The position numbers were made by a program, and so were the translations under genes. A DNA stretch of 64,000 nucleotides from Pacificimonas pallii (GTDB taxonomy: Bacteria; Pseudomonadota; Alphaproteobacteria; Sphingomonadales; Sphingomonadaceae), in the NCBI RefSeq assembly GCF_019204005.1, contig NZ_JAGSPA010000005.1:62001-126000 (forward strand), given 5' to 3'. The notes under the pieces are model-generated. The model had not been told where the DNA came from and did not search any database. It saw only the letters and a list, made by a program, of their open reading frames with translations. Within the stretch, counting starts at the first letter, position 1. Each line of letters begins with the position of its first letter. Shown here piece by piece: positions 16,291-25,341 of this stretch.

Positions 16291-17772
16291 TTATCCGTTG
16301 ACGACGATTTTCACCTGCTGACCGGCACGTAGCGTCTGGCCATCGTCAAGGTCGTTCAAAACCCGGAAGCGCTCGACCTTATAATCGTCAAACGCCATGC
16401 GACGGGCGAGGCCAGAGACAGTGTCGCCGCGTTTCACGGTGACGACATCTATTATTTTCGGCCTCAGCCGAGCGGCCTCAGCAGTCGATAGCTTGCGAAA
16501 GCTCTGCGACGTGCTCCTGACGATATTCGCATCGTCCACATTGGCCGGACTGATGAACACGAAATGATAGGCGCTGTCGGCGTCGAACTTATACCCCACG
16601 ACCGTCAGATCGACCTGACCGCCCTGTGCGGACACCCGCGCCTGGCGTGTGGCCGCCGACATGCCGTTGATCGTTGATGTCCGCGTATCGGAGAATTGCG
16701 CATTCGCCCGTGCATTTCCCAAAATGCCATTTATGACCTGATCGACATGGTTTGATATGCTCCCGCCGCTTTGAAGCCGACCACCCGAGAACTGTATCTG
16801 CGTTTTCGAATTGCCGCTGGTCGCGGTCACCGCGCGGGCGCTGTTGTTGAGATAATATCCGTCTGGCACACGGAAGCCGAGGCGCAGCTGCGGATGGGCA
16901 AAACTATGCTTGTCGACATAACCCTGCGAGGGGGAATCGCCGTACAGCATGCCGTCAATGGAGGACATGAAACGTTCGGTGTGCTGGCTTTGCGCGCCCC
17001 GCTGAAGACCGGTCTCCGACGCCTTTCGGTCCGCCCGTTTGACGCGATCGGATGACAGGGGATGCGAGCGGGCCCACGCCGGAACCTGCGCAGCCTCGTC
17101 ACGGCCCCGGATACGCGCGTCGAGCGCGGACTGGTCGCCAAGCGCGTCGAGCACGTCGGCGGATTCATAGGGGTCATAGCCGGCCGCGGCCATGTAGCGA
17201 ATGCCCAGATCGTCGGATTCATATTCCTGATCGCGTGAATATTTCAGCGTTGTCACCTGCGCGATCTGTGTCGCGGCCTGCGCAACCTGGCCGGACCCCG
17301 TCAGGATCCCCAGGCCGATGGCGGCAAGATTGCTGAAAAGCGCGCGGTTCTGTCGCCGCTTCGAGTGCTCCGCCGCGACATGCCCGATCTCATGGCCAAG
17401 CACCGAGGCGAGTTGCGCCTCGTTCTCCATGATCGAAAGGAGACCGCGTGTCACATATGTATAGCAGCCTGGAATGGCGAAAGCATTGACGACCTGACTG
17501 TCGAGCAGGGTAACGGTGCATTCCTGACCCGTCGCCGTCAGGCCCGAGGCGATCGCAACCTCTTTACCAACCCGTTCGACCATCGCTGAACCCGGCCCGT
17601 TATAGGCGCCGCCAAATTCCGCCAGAATCTGCTCATGTGCCTGGGCGCCCTGCTGCCGCTCGGACGCAGAGACCTGCCGCGGATTTGCCGGATCGAACGA
17701 TCCCACGCAGCCGGCAATGGCGAGCGAAGATGCGGCAACCAGAGCGACGATTTTGAGGTGACGGATAGCCAT
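16291..17772 (-). CDS. M48 family metalloprotease lipoprotein with C-terminal LysM domain
   Basis: Zinc metalloprotease (493 aa) tethered to the membrane by lipid. The ATG at 17772 has GGGAG 8 bp upstream and gives a lipoprotein signal ending LAIAGC (Cys22). The active site HEIGH is at residues 127-131 and the third ligand Glu lies in QEYESDDLG, both as in BepA/LoiP-type M48 proteases that police outer-membrane assembly. The C-terminus (VKRGDTVSGLARRM to the end) is a LysM domain that would bind peptidoglycan. An upstream ATG at 17793 is possible. It ends a same-strand run with the MCE transporter. Confidence 0.91.
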   Translation of the reverse strand: MAIRHLKIVALVAASSLAIAGCVGSFDPANPRQVSASERQQGAQAHEQILAEFGGAYNGPGSAMVERVGKEVAIASGLTATGQECTVTLLDSQVVNAFAIPGCYTYVTRGLLSIMENEAQLASVLGHEIGHVAAEHSKRRQNRALFSNLAAIGLGILTGSGQVAQAATQIAQVTTLKYSRDQEYESDDLGIRYMAAAGYDPYESADVLDALGDQSALDARIRGRDEAAQVPAWARSHPLSSDRVKRADRKASETGLQRGAQSQHTERFMSSIDGMLYGDSPSQGYVDKHSFAHPQLRLGFRVPDGYYLNNSARAVTATSGNSKTQIQFSGGRLQSGGSISNHVDQVINGILGNARANAQFSDTRTSTINGMSAATRQARVSAQGGQVDLTVVGYKFDADSAYHFVFISPANVDDANIVRSTSQSFRKLSTAEAARLRPKIIDVVTVKRGDTVSGLARRMAFDDYKVERFRVLNDLDDGQTLRAGQQVKIVVNG

Positions 17773-17833
17773 TTGCTGTTCTCCCAAAGACATTCTTCCT
17801 CAGGTCAACAGGTTCGCGCCGTTCCGGGTTCCT

Positions 17834-18433
17834 TCAACTGGATTTTTCACCCGCCCAGTCGGCTATATCGGCGGCAAGCCGGTTTGCCGCGCGGCCAAGG
17901 GCGCTGGCGATTGCCGGGCCGGTCTCGCTGCTGACGGGTTCCGTCGCCTCGAACCGGCGCGTGCCGAGCAGGCCGTCATTCGCGCTGGTCAGCACCGCGT
18001 CGTAGCGCACACGAACGACGCGCTCCGCCGAAACATCGAGGCCGAACTCCATCAGCTTGCCGGACAGGCGCGCCGCCGGAACGACATCAATGTTTCGCTC
18101 ATCCATCGCCGGGCGGCCGGACCGCGCCTCGAACGTGTCGGCGAGCACGCGCTGAAAGAGAATATTGGGCTGTTCGACCCAGCTGGCGAGGTCGAGGTAC
18201 TGAAGCTCGTTCTGGGCCGTCTGCACGGGAATGCGTGTCGTGCGCAGCGCCCCCGGCACATCGGGCCGAACGATCAGAAGCGGAGCACCGGAGGTGCCTT
18301 CGGGCGCCGTCGCCGTTGCCGCCAGCGTCAGCAGGCTGGCCGCTGGCGGCGCGTTGCCCCCGACCTGCACCAGCGGGCCGCACGCAGCGAGCATCAGGAT
18401 CGCTGCGGACATATTGACGAGGTTCAGGCGCAT
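17834..18433 (-). CDS. ABC-type transport auxiliary lipoprotein (PqiC/MlaD-partner type)
   Basis: A 199-residue lipoprotein (signal ending LMLAAC, Cys18) of the PqiC-like family that partners MCE transporters at the outer membrane. The block VQTAQNELQYLDLASWVEQP is characteristic of the family. It overlaps the MCE gene by one base and is the last gene of the four-gene transporter operon. Confidence 0.85.
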   Translation of the reverse strand: MRLNLVNMSAAILMLAACGPLVQVGGNAPPAASLLTLAATATAPEGTSGAPLLIVRPDVPGALRTTRIPVQTAQNELQYLDLASWVEQPNILFQRVLADTFEARSGRPAMDERNIDVVPAARLSGKLMEFGLDVSAERVVRVRYDAVLTSANDGLLGTRRFEATEPVSSETGPAIASALGRAANRLAADIADWAGEKSS

Positions 18434-19383
18434 TATCGACTCTCCTCAGGAATATAGGTCGGCAGCGTCCGGCCGCCGATCAGTGCGCCCGCCGGATCCT
18501 CATCGAGTTTTGCCGCAATGGCACCGATCGAAGACGAGGCCACGCGAAGATCGCGCACCAGAAGATTTACTTCCGGCAGGGTGTGCGTATTGACCTGATC
18601 CATCGTCAGGTTCGCCGTGGCGGCAGCGCTTTCGATCCCGGTCAATGCGGTATCGGCGCGGGCCAGCGTTTCGTTCAGCTTCGCGAGCATGGGCCGCCCC
18701 TCATCGTCCAGCAGGCGATTGGTGGTGCCCGCGAGCAGTGCGATCTGATCGGCGGCGCGCGACATACCTGCAACCGCGCGGCGGGCCTCGGTCACGGTCT
18801 CGGCAATATCGCCTTCGCGAGAAGCGACCGCACCGGTAACTGTTTCCGCGTTCGCCAGAATGCCGCTGATGGATTCGAGATTCTCATCGCTGAGGACGAG
18901 GGCGAGCCTTTCGGTGAGTGAGGACACCCGTTCGAGCAGCTGCGGCGCTGCATTCAGGAGACTGTCGAGCGTGCCAGGCGCTGTGGGAATGACCGGTGCC
19001 CCGAACGGCCCTTCCTCGCTGATCGGCGGCGCGCCCTTGATCGCCCCTTCCAAGGACACGATGGCGACGCCGGTAAATCCGACAGAAGACAGGGTGGCCG
19101 TCGTCCCCTCAAGCACGGGAGTCTCGCTGCTAACGGAAATGCGTACACGCACGAACTCCGGCGAATTCGGCATGATCGCGATCTGCTTTACGCTGCCGAC
19201 GGGAACGCCGGAATAGTTCACGGCGCTGCCCTGCGCCAGGCCGCTGACAGACTGGAAGAAGACGTCATATTCCTGCTCGCCGCCGGTATCGACGCGCGCG
19301 ATCCACAAAATGAAGCCGAACAGGGCGATGAACAGCATGAGCGCCACGGCACCCACGAGAACATGACTGGATTTGGTTTCCAT
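18433..19383 (-). CDS. mlaD: MCE/MlaD family substrate-binding protein
   Basis: Periplasmic MCE protein (316 aa) anchored by one N-terminal helix (about residues 8-28, VLVGAVALMLFIALFGFIL). The MCE domain follows (YDVFFQSVSGLAQGSAVNYS, then GVPVGSVKQI), then a long helical region to the C-terminus. Hexamers of such proteins form a lipid tunnel between membranes. Its start overlaps the stop of the ATPase gene. The symbol is given at family level: it is longer than E. coli MlaD (183 aa). Confidence 0.9.
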   Translation of the reverse strand: METKSSHVLVGAVALMLFIALFGFILWIARVDTGGEQEYDVFFQSVSGLAQGSAVNYSGVPVGSVKQIAIMPNSPEFVRVRISVSSETPVLEGTTATLSSVGFTGVAIVSLEGAIKGAPPISEEGPFGAPVIPTAPGTLDSLLNAAPQLLERVSSLTERLALVLSDENLESISGILANAETVTGAVASREGDIAETVTEARRAVAGMSRAADQIALLAGTTNRLLDDEGRPMLAKLNETLARADTALTGIESAAATANLTMDQVNTHTLPEVNLLVRDLRVASSSIGAIAAKLDEDPAGALIGGRTLPTYIPEESR

Positions 19384-20195
19384 TATGTGCCTGCCAGCTT
19401 TCTGTTTTCCCGGTCGCCCGCCATGGCACTACGTCCGCGCGGCCCCCGGAAATAGTCCTGTATCCATGGATGGTCGATTTCAAGCAGTTCCTTGATGGGC
19501 GCCGCAGCCAGCACCCTACGGTCCGCGAGGACGGCGACACGGTCGCAGATCGTGTAGAGCGTGTCGAGATCGTGCGTGATGAGAAAGACCGTCAGCCCGA
19601 GCGCATCGCGCAGTTCGAGGATCAGATGGTCGAACGCCGCCGCGCCGATGGGATCAAGACCCGCTGTCGGCTCGTCGAGGAACAGCAATCGCGGGTCGAG
19701 CGAAAGCGCCCGGGCAAGAGCGGCGCGTTTCCGCATGCCGCCCGAGAGTTCGCTGGGATATTTTGGCCCTGCCTCCGGCCCCAGGCCCGCCAGTCCAAGC
19801 TTGTAACCGGCGATCTCGTCCATCAACTCGGTCGTCATGCTATGGAACTCGCGTAGCGGAACCTGCACATTCTCCGCGACCGTCAATGTCGAGAACAACG
19901 CGCCGTTCTGGAAGAGCACGCCGAACCGGCGGCGAACCTCCAGCTCCTCCTTTTCCGCAAGACCGGTGATCGGTTTTCCAAAGATACTGATTTTCCCGGC
20001 GGCGAATTCCTGCAGGCCCAGGATCGAGCGCATCAGGACGGTCTTGCCGGTACCGGAACCGCCGACGACGCCGATAATCTCGCCCCGGTTCACCGACAGG
20101 TCAAGATCCTCGTGAACGATCTGGCTGCCAAACTGATTTCGCAGACCCTCGACCTGAATGATCGGGCCGCGCTGGTCGTCCTTGATCACGCTCAT
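19383..20195 (-). CDS. mlaF: ABC transporter ATP-binding protein, MlaF-like
   Basis: ATPase of the MCE lipid transporter (270 aa). Walker A is GVVGGSGTGKTVLMRS, the signature is LSGGMRKRAALARAL and Walker B is LLFLDEPTAGLDPIGA, with the H-loop in LITHDLDTL. The G-G-M-R-K-R signature is the MlaF/Ttg2A form. It overlaps the permease gene upstream (ATGA) and mlaD downstream. Confidence 0.92.
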   Translation of the reverse strand: MSVIKDDQRGPIIQVEGLRNQFGSQIVHEDLDLSVNRGEIIGVVGGSGTGKTVLMRSILGLQEFAAGKISIFGKPITGLAEKEELEVRRRFGVLFQNGALFSTLTVAENVQVPLREFHSMTTELMDEIAGYKLGLAGLGPEAGPKYPSELSGGMRKRAALARALSLDPRLLFLDEPTAGLDPIGAAAFDHLILELRDALGLTVFLITHDLDTLYTICDRVAVLADRRVLAAAPIKELLEIDHPWIQDYFRGPRGRSAMAGDRENRKLAGT

Positions 20196-21319
20196 GCCCA
20201 GCCCAGCGCCGTGAAGAATATGGCGAAAAAGGCGTCGAGAACGATGACGAGGAAGATCGACTGCACCACCGCGGCTGTCGTTTTCTCCCCAACGGCCTCG
20301 GCGCTGCCCTCCACCTGCATGCCGTGGAAACAGCCTGTGACGGCGATGATGATGCCGAATACCGGGGCCTTGATCAGGCCGACCAGCACGTCGGTAAGGG
20401 GCACGACCTCCTGCAGGCGCAGGATGAATATGGCGGGCGGAATGCCGAGCTGCAACCAGCTGATAAGGGTGCCGCCGACAATGGCCATGATGGCCCCGTA
20501 AAAGGCCAGCAGCGGCATCGCGATGGTCGTGGCGATCAGGCGCGGAATCACGAGCACTTCAATGGGCGGCATGCCAATGGTGCGCATGGCATCGACTTCC
20601 TCCGCCAGCTTCATCGAGCCGATCTGCGCGGCAAACGCGCTGCCCGAACGGCCCGCTACCATGATGGCGGTCATCAGCACGCCGAGTTCACGGAAGGTGA
20701 TGCGGCCGACGAGGTTGATGACAAAAACCTCCGCGCCGAACTGGCGCAGCTGCACGGCGCCCTGCTGCGCGATAACGATGCCGACAAGGAAGCTCATCAG
20801 GCCGACAATGCCGAGCGCGGACACGCCGACGACCTCGGCCTGCCGCAGGATCGCCAGCCAGCGCAGGCGTCTGGGGTGCATGAGCGCGCGGACAAGCGCG
20901 AGCATGGTGAGCCCGAGAAAAGCGAGGAACGTGCCGAACTGGTAAATACCGCCCTCTACCCACGCGCCGATCCGTGCGAGCAGATGGAAATGCCGTTTCC
21001 TGATCGGATGACGGATGGTCGTCATCTGGTTCGCCTTGCCGACCTGCGCCATCAAGGCTTCGATGCGCGGCGTCAGACCGGTCAGCTCGGTAATGAAGCC
21101 CTGCTCGGTGCGATGTTCGACCAGGCGGTAGAGCACCCACGCACCGGTGGTATCGACGCGTTTCATACCGCCGAGATCAAGCGTCAGCGGGACGGGATCG
21201 TCCTCCATTTCCCGCAGCCGCGGCGAAATATCCTCGATCACGCGCACCGTCAGCCGTCCGTGAAGGGTCAGGCGTCGGCCCTCCTCGGTCCTTTCGTCGT
21301 GGATCGTGGCCGTTTCCAT
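20192..21319 (-). CDS. mlaE: MlaE family permease with N-terminal STAS domain
   Basis: Permease of the MCE lipid transporter (375 aa). Residues 1 to about 95 resemble a STAS domain (LTLHGRLTVRVIEDI, then LTLDLGGMKRVDTTGAWVLY), the role played by separate MlaB in E. coli. From about residue 115 comes the MlaE core with hydrophobic helices and the conserved segment AGRSGSAFAAQIGSMKLAEE. It is the first gene of the operon and would work with the next three genes to move phospholipid between inner and outer membranes. The gap upstream is promoter-containing. Confidence 0.92.
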   Translation of the reverse strand: METATIHDERTEEGRRLTLHGRLTVRVIEDISPRLREMEDDPVPLTLDLGGMKRVDTTGAWVLYRLVEHRTEQGFITELTGLTPRIEALMAQVGKANQMTTIRHPIRKRHFHLLARIGAWVEGGIYQFGTFLAFLGLTMLALVRALMHPRRLRWLAILRQAEVVGVSALGIVGLMSFLVGIVIAQQGAVQLRQFGAEVFVINLVGRITFRELGVLMTAIMVAGRSGSAFAAQIGSMKLAEEVDAMRTIGMPPIEVLVIPRLIATTIAMPLLAFYGAIMAIVGGTLISWLQLGIPPAIFILRLQEVVPLTDVLVGLIKAPVFGIIIAVTGCFHGMQVEGSAEAVGEKTTAAVVQSIFLVIVLDAFFAIFFTALGWA

Positions 21320-21698
21320 GACTCAGGCGTTTAGCGGGACGCCGGTCGTTACACTAGGGGCTGCGCGCGCACCATCTGTCGGCGCGCCGTGCGGCATGAA
21401 GTTGCCGAAGGTGCCGCAGTCCATGATATCGTGACATTGGCATCGGATCTGGGTCTGATGGGGCTGAGAAGGAGCGGGCAGGCTGGGGCCGCCGCCATTC
21501 TAGCGGCGGCCCGGATGTGTAGGAAAGCGGGGGCGGCAAGGGGCTGATTTGACGCTGGTTTTTTCAGCTATTATAAAGTTGCCACACGCCCCCGATTCGC
21601 GCACCGGGCGGGCCGGACAAAGGCGGCGCCTGCGTCCGGAAATGGTGCCGGTCAGCCGCATTGTTCATGGCGCTCCCCCGACCGCGACGTGCCTGCCC
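21320..21698. other. Intergenic region with hairpin and outward promoter
   Basis: A 379-bp gap between two minus-strand genes. It holds a perfect 10-bp hairpin, GGGCCGCCGC (21486-21495) with GCGGCGGCCC (21503-21512), likely an mRNA end signal for the SMP-30 gene, and a sigma-70-like promoter pointing the other way (listed separately). On the minus strand TATAAT is read at 21569-21574, a plausible -10 for the MCE operon. No protein gene is supported. Confidence 0.5.
21549..21577 (+). promoter_or_regulatory. Orphan sigma-70-type promoter on the plus strand
   Basis: TTGACG (21549-21554), 17-bp spacer and TATAAA (21572-21577). No plus-strand gene follows; transcription would run into the antisense of the SMP-30 gene. 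A small or antisense RNA is possible, but the hexamers could be chance in a T-rich patch. Confidence 0.35.
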
Positions 21699-22622
21699 TT
21701 ACCGGTAATAAGCAAGTTTCAGACCCGGCCCTGGCCAGCGGCATTTGGCGAGTTTGCCGGTTGTCGACAATGTGATCCAGGCGTCTTGCATGTCGGGGCC
21801 GCCGAAACAGATGTTGGTTGTCAGCAGGTCGGGGAAGTCGAATTGTTCCCGTTCGCCGGTTTCCGGGTGGATGCTGGCGATACCGGGCGCCTCGAGCAGG
21901 GTGGCCACGCAGATATTGCCTGCCGCATCGACGGCAAGGGAATCGAGGAGGGTGCGGCCCGGAAAGCTGTGGAGGACGTTGCCGGGAAAGGCGGGCACCG
22001 GGCTGGGTTCGACCTCGCCCGGCCCGGTAATGTTGAAGGACAGCAGCAGGCGTTCATTGGTGAGGGCGGTGTAGACCGTCCTGCCATCGGGAGAGAGGCC
22101 GACACCGTTCATGTTGGGACCATGCGCGCACTGTTTGATTTCCGAGCCATCCGCACGCGCCCAGTAGAGCCCGCCATGGTCGTGCGCAGTGCCGCGCACC
22201 TTGCCAAGGTCGGTGAACCAGAAGCCGCCCCCTGAATAATCGAACACGATATCATTCGGCCCGGACAGGCTCTGGCCGTTCCAATTGTCGTAAAGCGTGG
22301 TGACGGCGCCGGTTTCGAGGTCGATTCGTTCGATGCGGCCGCCAGAATAATCCTCCGCCAGCATTCCGGGGATCAGCAGGCCGTCCATGTCGTCATATTG
22401 AAAACCGCCATTATTGCAGCAATAGAGCGCGCCGTCGGGGCCAATGGCGAGGCCATTGGGCCCGCCGCCAGGTTCCGCCACCGTCGTCCGGGTGCCGTCC
22501 GGCGCGATGCGGGAGATGCGCCCGGCCGCGATCTCCACCAGGATGATGCCGCCGTCCTTCATCCAGACCGGCCCTTCGGGGAAGCGAAGGTCATCGGCGA
22601 TGATTGTATGATCGATGTTCAT
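21699..22622 (-). CDS. SMP-30/gluconolactonase family protein
   Basis: Six-bladed beta-propeller hydrolase of the SMP-30/gluconolactonase family (307 aa). I chose the ATG at 22622 (MNIDHTIIADDLRFPEGPVW) because the family motif LRFPEGPVW follows at once; the open frame upstream falls in a repeat. Metal-ligand regions are seen as the Glu in FPEGP, ANG-like GGGPNGLAIG, GPNDIVFD and a late SLAVDAAGNICVATL. It would open lactone rings of sugar acids or related compounds; the substrate is not known. Confidence 0.87.
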   Translation of the reverse strand: MNIDHTIIADDLRFPEGPVWMKDGGIILVEIAAGRISRIAPDGTRTTVAEPGGGPNGLAIGPDGALYCCNNGGFQYDDMDGLLIPGMLAEDYSGGRIERIDLETGAVTTLYDNWNGQSLSGPNDIVFDYSGGGFWFTDLGKVRGTAHDHGGLYWARADGSEIKQCAHGPNMNGVGLSPDGRTVYTALTNERLLLSFNITGPGEVEPSPVPAFPGNVLHSFPGRTLLDSLAVDAAGNICVATLLEAPGIASIHPETGEREQFDFPDLLTTNICFGGPDMQDAWITLSTTGKLAKCRWPGPGLKLAYYR

Positions 22623-22670
22623 CTGCTGGTGCTTTCTGTGCGTATCGCGCTCGATTTTGAGGGGACCGTC

Positions 22671-22751
22671 ATACCGGCGGAGGCCGGTATCCACTTCCTG
22701 CGATGGCGTCCTGTTTTGAACTCAAGAAATGGGCCCCGGCCTGCGCCGGGG
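22671..22751. repeat. Two REP-like palindromes
   Basis: ATACCGGC-GGAG-GCCGGTAT (22671-22690) and CCCCGGC-CTGC-GCCGGGG (22734-22751), both with the core CCGGC, 4-nt loop, GCCGG. The first is a perfect palindrome. A related element lies at 30117-30138 and a decayed one at about 50865-50885. They lie only between genes. Confidence 0.65.
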
Positions 22752-22794
22752 TGACGCGAAGCGGAAAGCGCGGGATGTGTTTGTCACAAGCCGC

Positions 22795-24399
22795 TCATGC
22801 CTTTTCGGCTGCCGCGGCGACATATTTGTCCTTCAGCAGGCGTTTATAGAGTTTTCCGGTATCGTGCCGGGGCAGTGCCTTTTCGAAATCGATGGAGCGC
22901 GGGCATTTGACGTGGCTCATCCGCTCACGCGCAAACGCCATCAGTTCCGCGGCGAGGTCTTCGCCCGCATCGGCCCAGTCGCGCGGCTGTACAACGGCCT
23001 TCACCTCTTCGCCGAATTCCTCATTGGGGACGCCGATAACGGCAACGTCCTCGACCTTGGGATGCATGATGAGGACATCCTCGGTCTCCTGCGGATAGAC
23101 GTTCACGCCGCCGGTGATGATCATGTAGGCGGCGCGGTCGGTGAGGAACAGATAGCCGTCCTCGTCAACATAGCCGATATCGCCAAATGTGGCGCCATGT
23201 TCAGCGTGCCGGACGCTGGCGGTCTTTTCCGGGTCGCCATGATATTCGAATTCGCCGCCACCGGCAAAGAAAATGCGGCCTTCGCGGCCCTGCGGCAGCA
23301 GATTGCCATCATCGTCAAGGATACGGATCTCGCCGAGCAGCGCCTTTCCCACCGAACCAGGCTTTTTCAGCCACTCCTCCGACGTGATGGCGCAAAAGCC
23401 GGTTCCCTCTGTACTGGCGTAATATTCGAAAATGACCGGACCCCACCATTTGATCATCCGGTGTTTCACCTCCACCGGGCACGGCGCGGCGGCGTGAACG
23501 CAGACTTCAAGGCTGGACACGTCATACCGGCCGCGAACGTCGTCCGGCAGTTTCAGCATGCGCACAAACATGGTCGGCACGACCTGAGAATGCGTCGCGC
23601 CATAACGCTCGACATTGACAAGATATTGTTCGGGATCGAATTTCCGCATGACAACGACCGTGCCACCAAAGCGATGCACACTCATGCAATAGCGGAGCGG
23701 AGCGGCATGGTAGAGCGGTGCCGGACTGAGATAGGTCATGCTGTCGCGAAAATCGTACAGCGTCTTCACCAGCATCAACAAGGCGTTGGGTTCGTTCAAG
23801 GGCCCCTCTGGCAGCGGTCCGGTCACGCCCTTTGGCCGGCCCGTCGTGCCGGACGAATAGAGCATGTCGCGGCCCTGGCTCTCATCCGCGATCGGCTGCG
23901 GCGGCATCTTCGAAAGCTCGTCGGCGAGCGGATCGAATCCGGCGATATCGCCGTGGATAGCGAAATTACCGCCGGGCGCCGACAATTTGCCCGCGGTCGG
24001 CGCGAGAGACGCGCTGGCGATAAAGATCTTCGCCCCGGAATTTTCCAGAATATAATCCGCCTCGTCGACGGACAATTTTGTCGAGATGGCGACGAACAGC
24101 AGGCCGGACCTCTGCGCCCCCCAGCAGAGCGGAAGATATTCCAGGCAGTTTTCCAGCATGAACGCGACGGCATCGCCGCGCGTCAGCCCCTTGGCGCGGA
24201 AGAACTGGGCGGCGCGGTTCGACATCGCCTCCATCTCCGCATAGCTGAGCGTTTCGCCGGTCCCGGCCATGATGATCGCGGGTTTTTCGGGCGTCGCCGC
24301 CGCGTGGATATAGGGGTGCAAGCCGATGTCCTCCGATGTGCGTGTGCCGTTCCGTGGGCGGACAATAGCGGCCGCGGCGCGCGGGATCACCGCTGACAA
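22795..24399 (-). CDS. Acyl-CoA synthetase (AMP-binding enzyme)
   Basis: Adenylate-forming ligase (534 aa) that activates a carboxylic acid to its CoA thioester. The phosphate loop is DMLYSSGTTGRPKGV, the adenine-binding segment is FEYYASTEGTG and the C-terminal lysine region is GKLYKRLLKDKY, all in family order. TGGVNVYPQETEDVLIMHP marks the hinge region. The substrate is not evident; a fatty, aryl or terpenoid acid would all fit. It lies 172 bp from the SMP-30 gene on the same strand and follows the Crp-type regulator by 17 bp, so it may be co-transcribed with it. Confidence 0.92.
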   Translation of the reverse strand: MSAVIPRAAAAIVRPRNGTRTSEDIGLHPYIHAAATPEKPAIIMAGTGETLSYAEMEAMSNRAAQFFRAKGLTRGDAVAFMLENCLEYLPLCWGAQRSGLLFVAISTKLSVDEADYILENSGAKIFIASASLAPTAGKLSAPGGNFAIHGDIAGFDPLADELSKMPPQPIADESQGRDMLYSSGTTGRPKGVTGPLPEGPLNEPNALLMLVKTLYDFRDSMTYLSPAPLYHAAPLRYCMSVHRFGGTVVVMRKFDPEQYLVNVERYGATHSQVVPTMFVRMLKLPDDVRGRYDVSSLEVCVHAAAPCPVEVKHRMIKWWGPVIFEYYASTEGTGFCAITSEEWLKKPGSVGKALLGEIRILDDDGNLLPQGREGRIFFAGGGEFEYHGDPEKTASVRHAEHGATFGDIGYVDEDGYLFLTDRAAYMIITGGVNVYPQETEDVLIMHPKVEDVAVIGVPNEEFGEEVKAVVQPRDWADAGEDLAAELMAFARERMSHVKCPRSIDFEKALPRHDTGKLYKRLLKDKYVAAAAEKA

Positions 24400-24416
24400 G
24401 CGTCAGGATGGGCTGA

Positions 24417-25166
24417 TCATTCCTTCGCGGCGGGAAACCAGTCCGTCTCGATCCGGTGATAGCGTTCGGTGAAGTGCGCGACCTCCCTCAGGCGGTCCTC
24501 GTCAAGGATCGTCACGGTCGAGCCGGTCCGTTCGATGAGGCCCTGGTCGGCAAGTTCCCTCAGCATGCGGTTGACGTGGACATGGGTCAGACCGACGGCG
24601 TCGCCGATATCCGCCTGTGTCATGTGGAGTTCGACCTCATTGCCGAAATCCTTGTTGGTGACGCGCAGTCTGGACGTGATCTCAAGCAGAAGCGAGCCGA
24701 TGCGCGAGAGGCCGTCCGTGCGGCCGATGGAGCGCAGCCTGTCGGTAAGCGACACGTTTTCCAGCATGCCCACGGAATAGAACAGCGCAGCGAGGCGGGG
24801 GTGCACCTCGAAAAGGGTGGTCAGCGAGCTGCGCGGGAAGCGGCAAAGGCGTGCCTCCCGCACGACGGTGACCGTGGAAATCGCGGTCGTGAAGGGAATG
24901 TTGGACGTGCCGACGATGTCGCCCGCGAAATGCAGTTTCAGGAGGGCACGGCCACCATCGGCCAGGACCGTCGACGCGTGAAGGCGGCCGGACTGGACGA
25001 TGTAAAGGGCATCCGCCTCATCCTTGTCCTCGGCGTAAAGGACAGTGCCCGCCTCGTAAACCTGCGGGCTTTCCTCAAGGACCAGCAAATCAAGTTTTTC
25101 GCGTTCCGTCAGCTGCAGATAATGGTCGAGCTTGTTGATGAAGCAACTGTCCGAAACGCCTGACAT
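24417..25166 (-). CDS. Crp/Fnr family transcriptional regulator
   Basis: Helix-turn-helix regulator (249 aa). The start at 25166 has AGGGGG 9 bp upstream and gives a normal Crp-family length. Residues about 20-130 form the cyclic-nucleotide-binding-like beta roll (AGTVLYAEDKDEADALYIV, GDIVGTSNIPF), followed by a dimerisation helix and an HTH near 170-210 (TQADIGDAVGLTHVHVNRML). No Cys cluster of Fnr type is seen. It may control the acyl-CoA synthetase gene directly downstream. The lipoprotein gene diverges 175 bp upstream. Confidence 0.9.
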   Translation of the reverse strand: MSGVSDSCFINKLDHYLQLTEREKLDLLVLEESPQVYEAGTVLYAEDKDEADALYIVQSGRLHASTVLADGGRALLKLHFAGDIVGTSNIPFTTAISTVTVVREARLCRFPRSSLTTLFEVHPRLAALFYSVGMLENVSLTDRLRSIGRTDGLSRIGSLLLEITSRLRVTNKDFGNEVELHMTQADIGDAVGLTHVHVNRMLRELADQGLIERTGSTVTILDEDRLREVAHFTERYHRIETDWFPAAKE

Positions 25167-25341
25167 ATGATCTAACCCCCTGTTTGCCTGACGCCCTAGC
25201 ACGTTTCCGTTCTGAAAGTGAAAGAGGTCGTCGCGCACATCAATAACGCGGGCCGTCCCAATTCGGTTGCCCGGTTTGAAATATTCCCTGCAAATCCGCT
25301 GCCGCCTGTGCCAAGGAAACGCGACGTGGAAGGGGGACATC

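Noticed and set aside
22729-24396. A 555-codon open frame on the plus strand
   Set aside because: It is the antisense of the acyl-CoA synthetase gene, whose motifs are clear; long antisense frames are common at this GC content.
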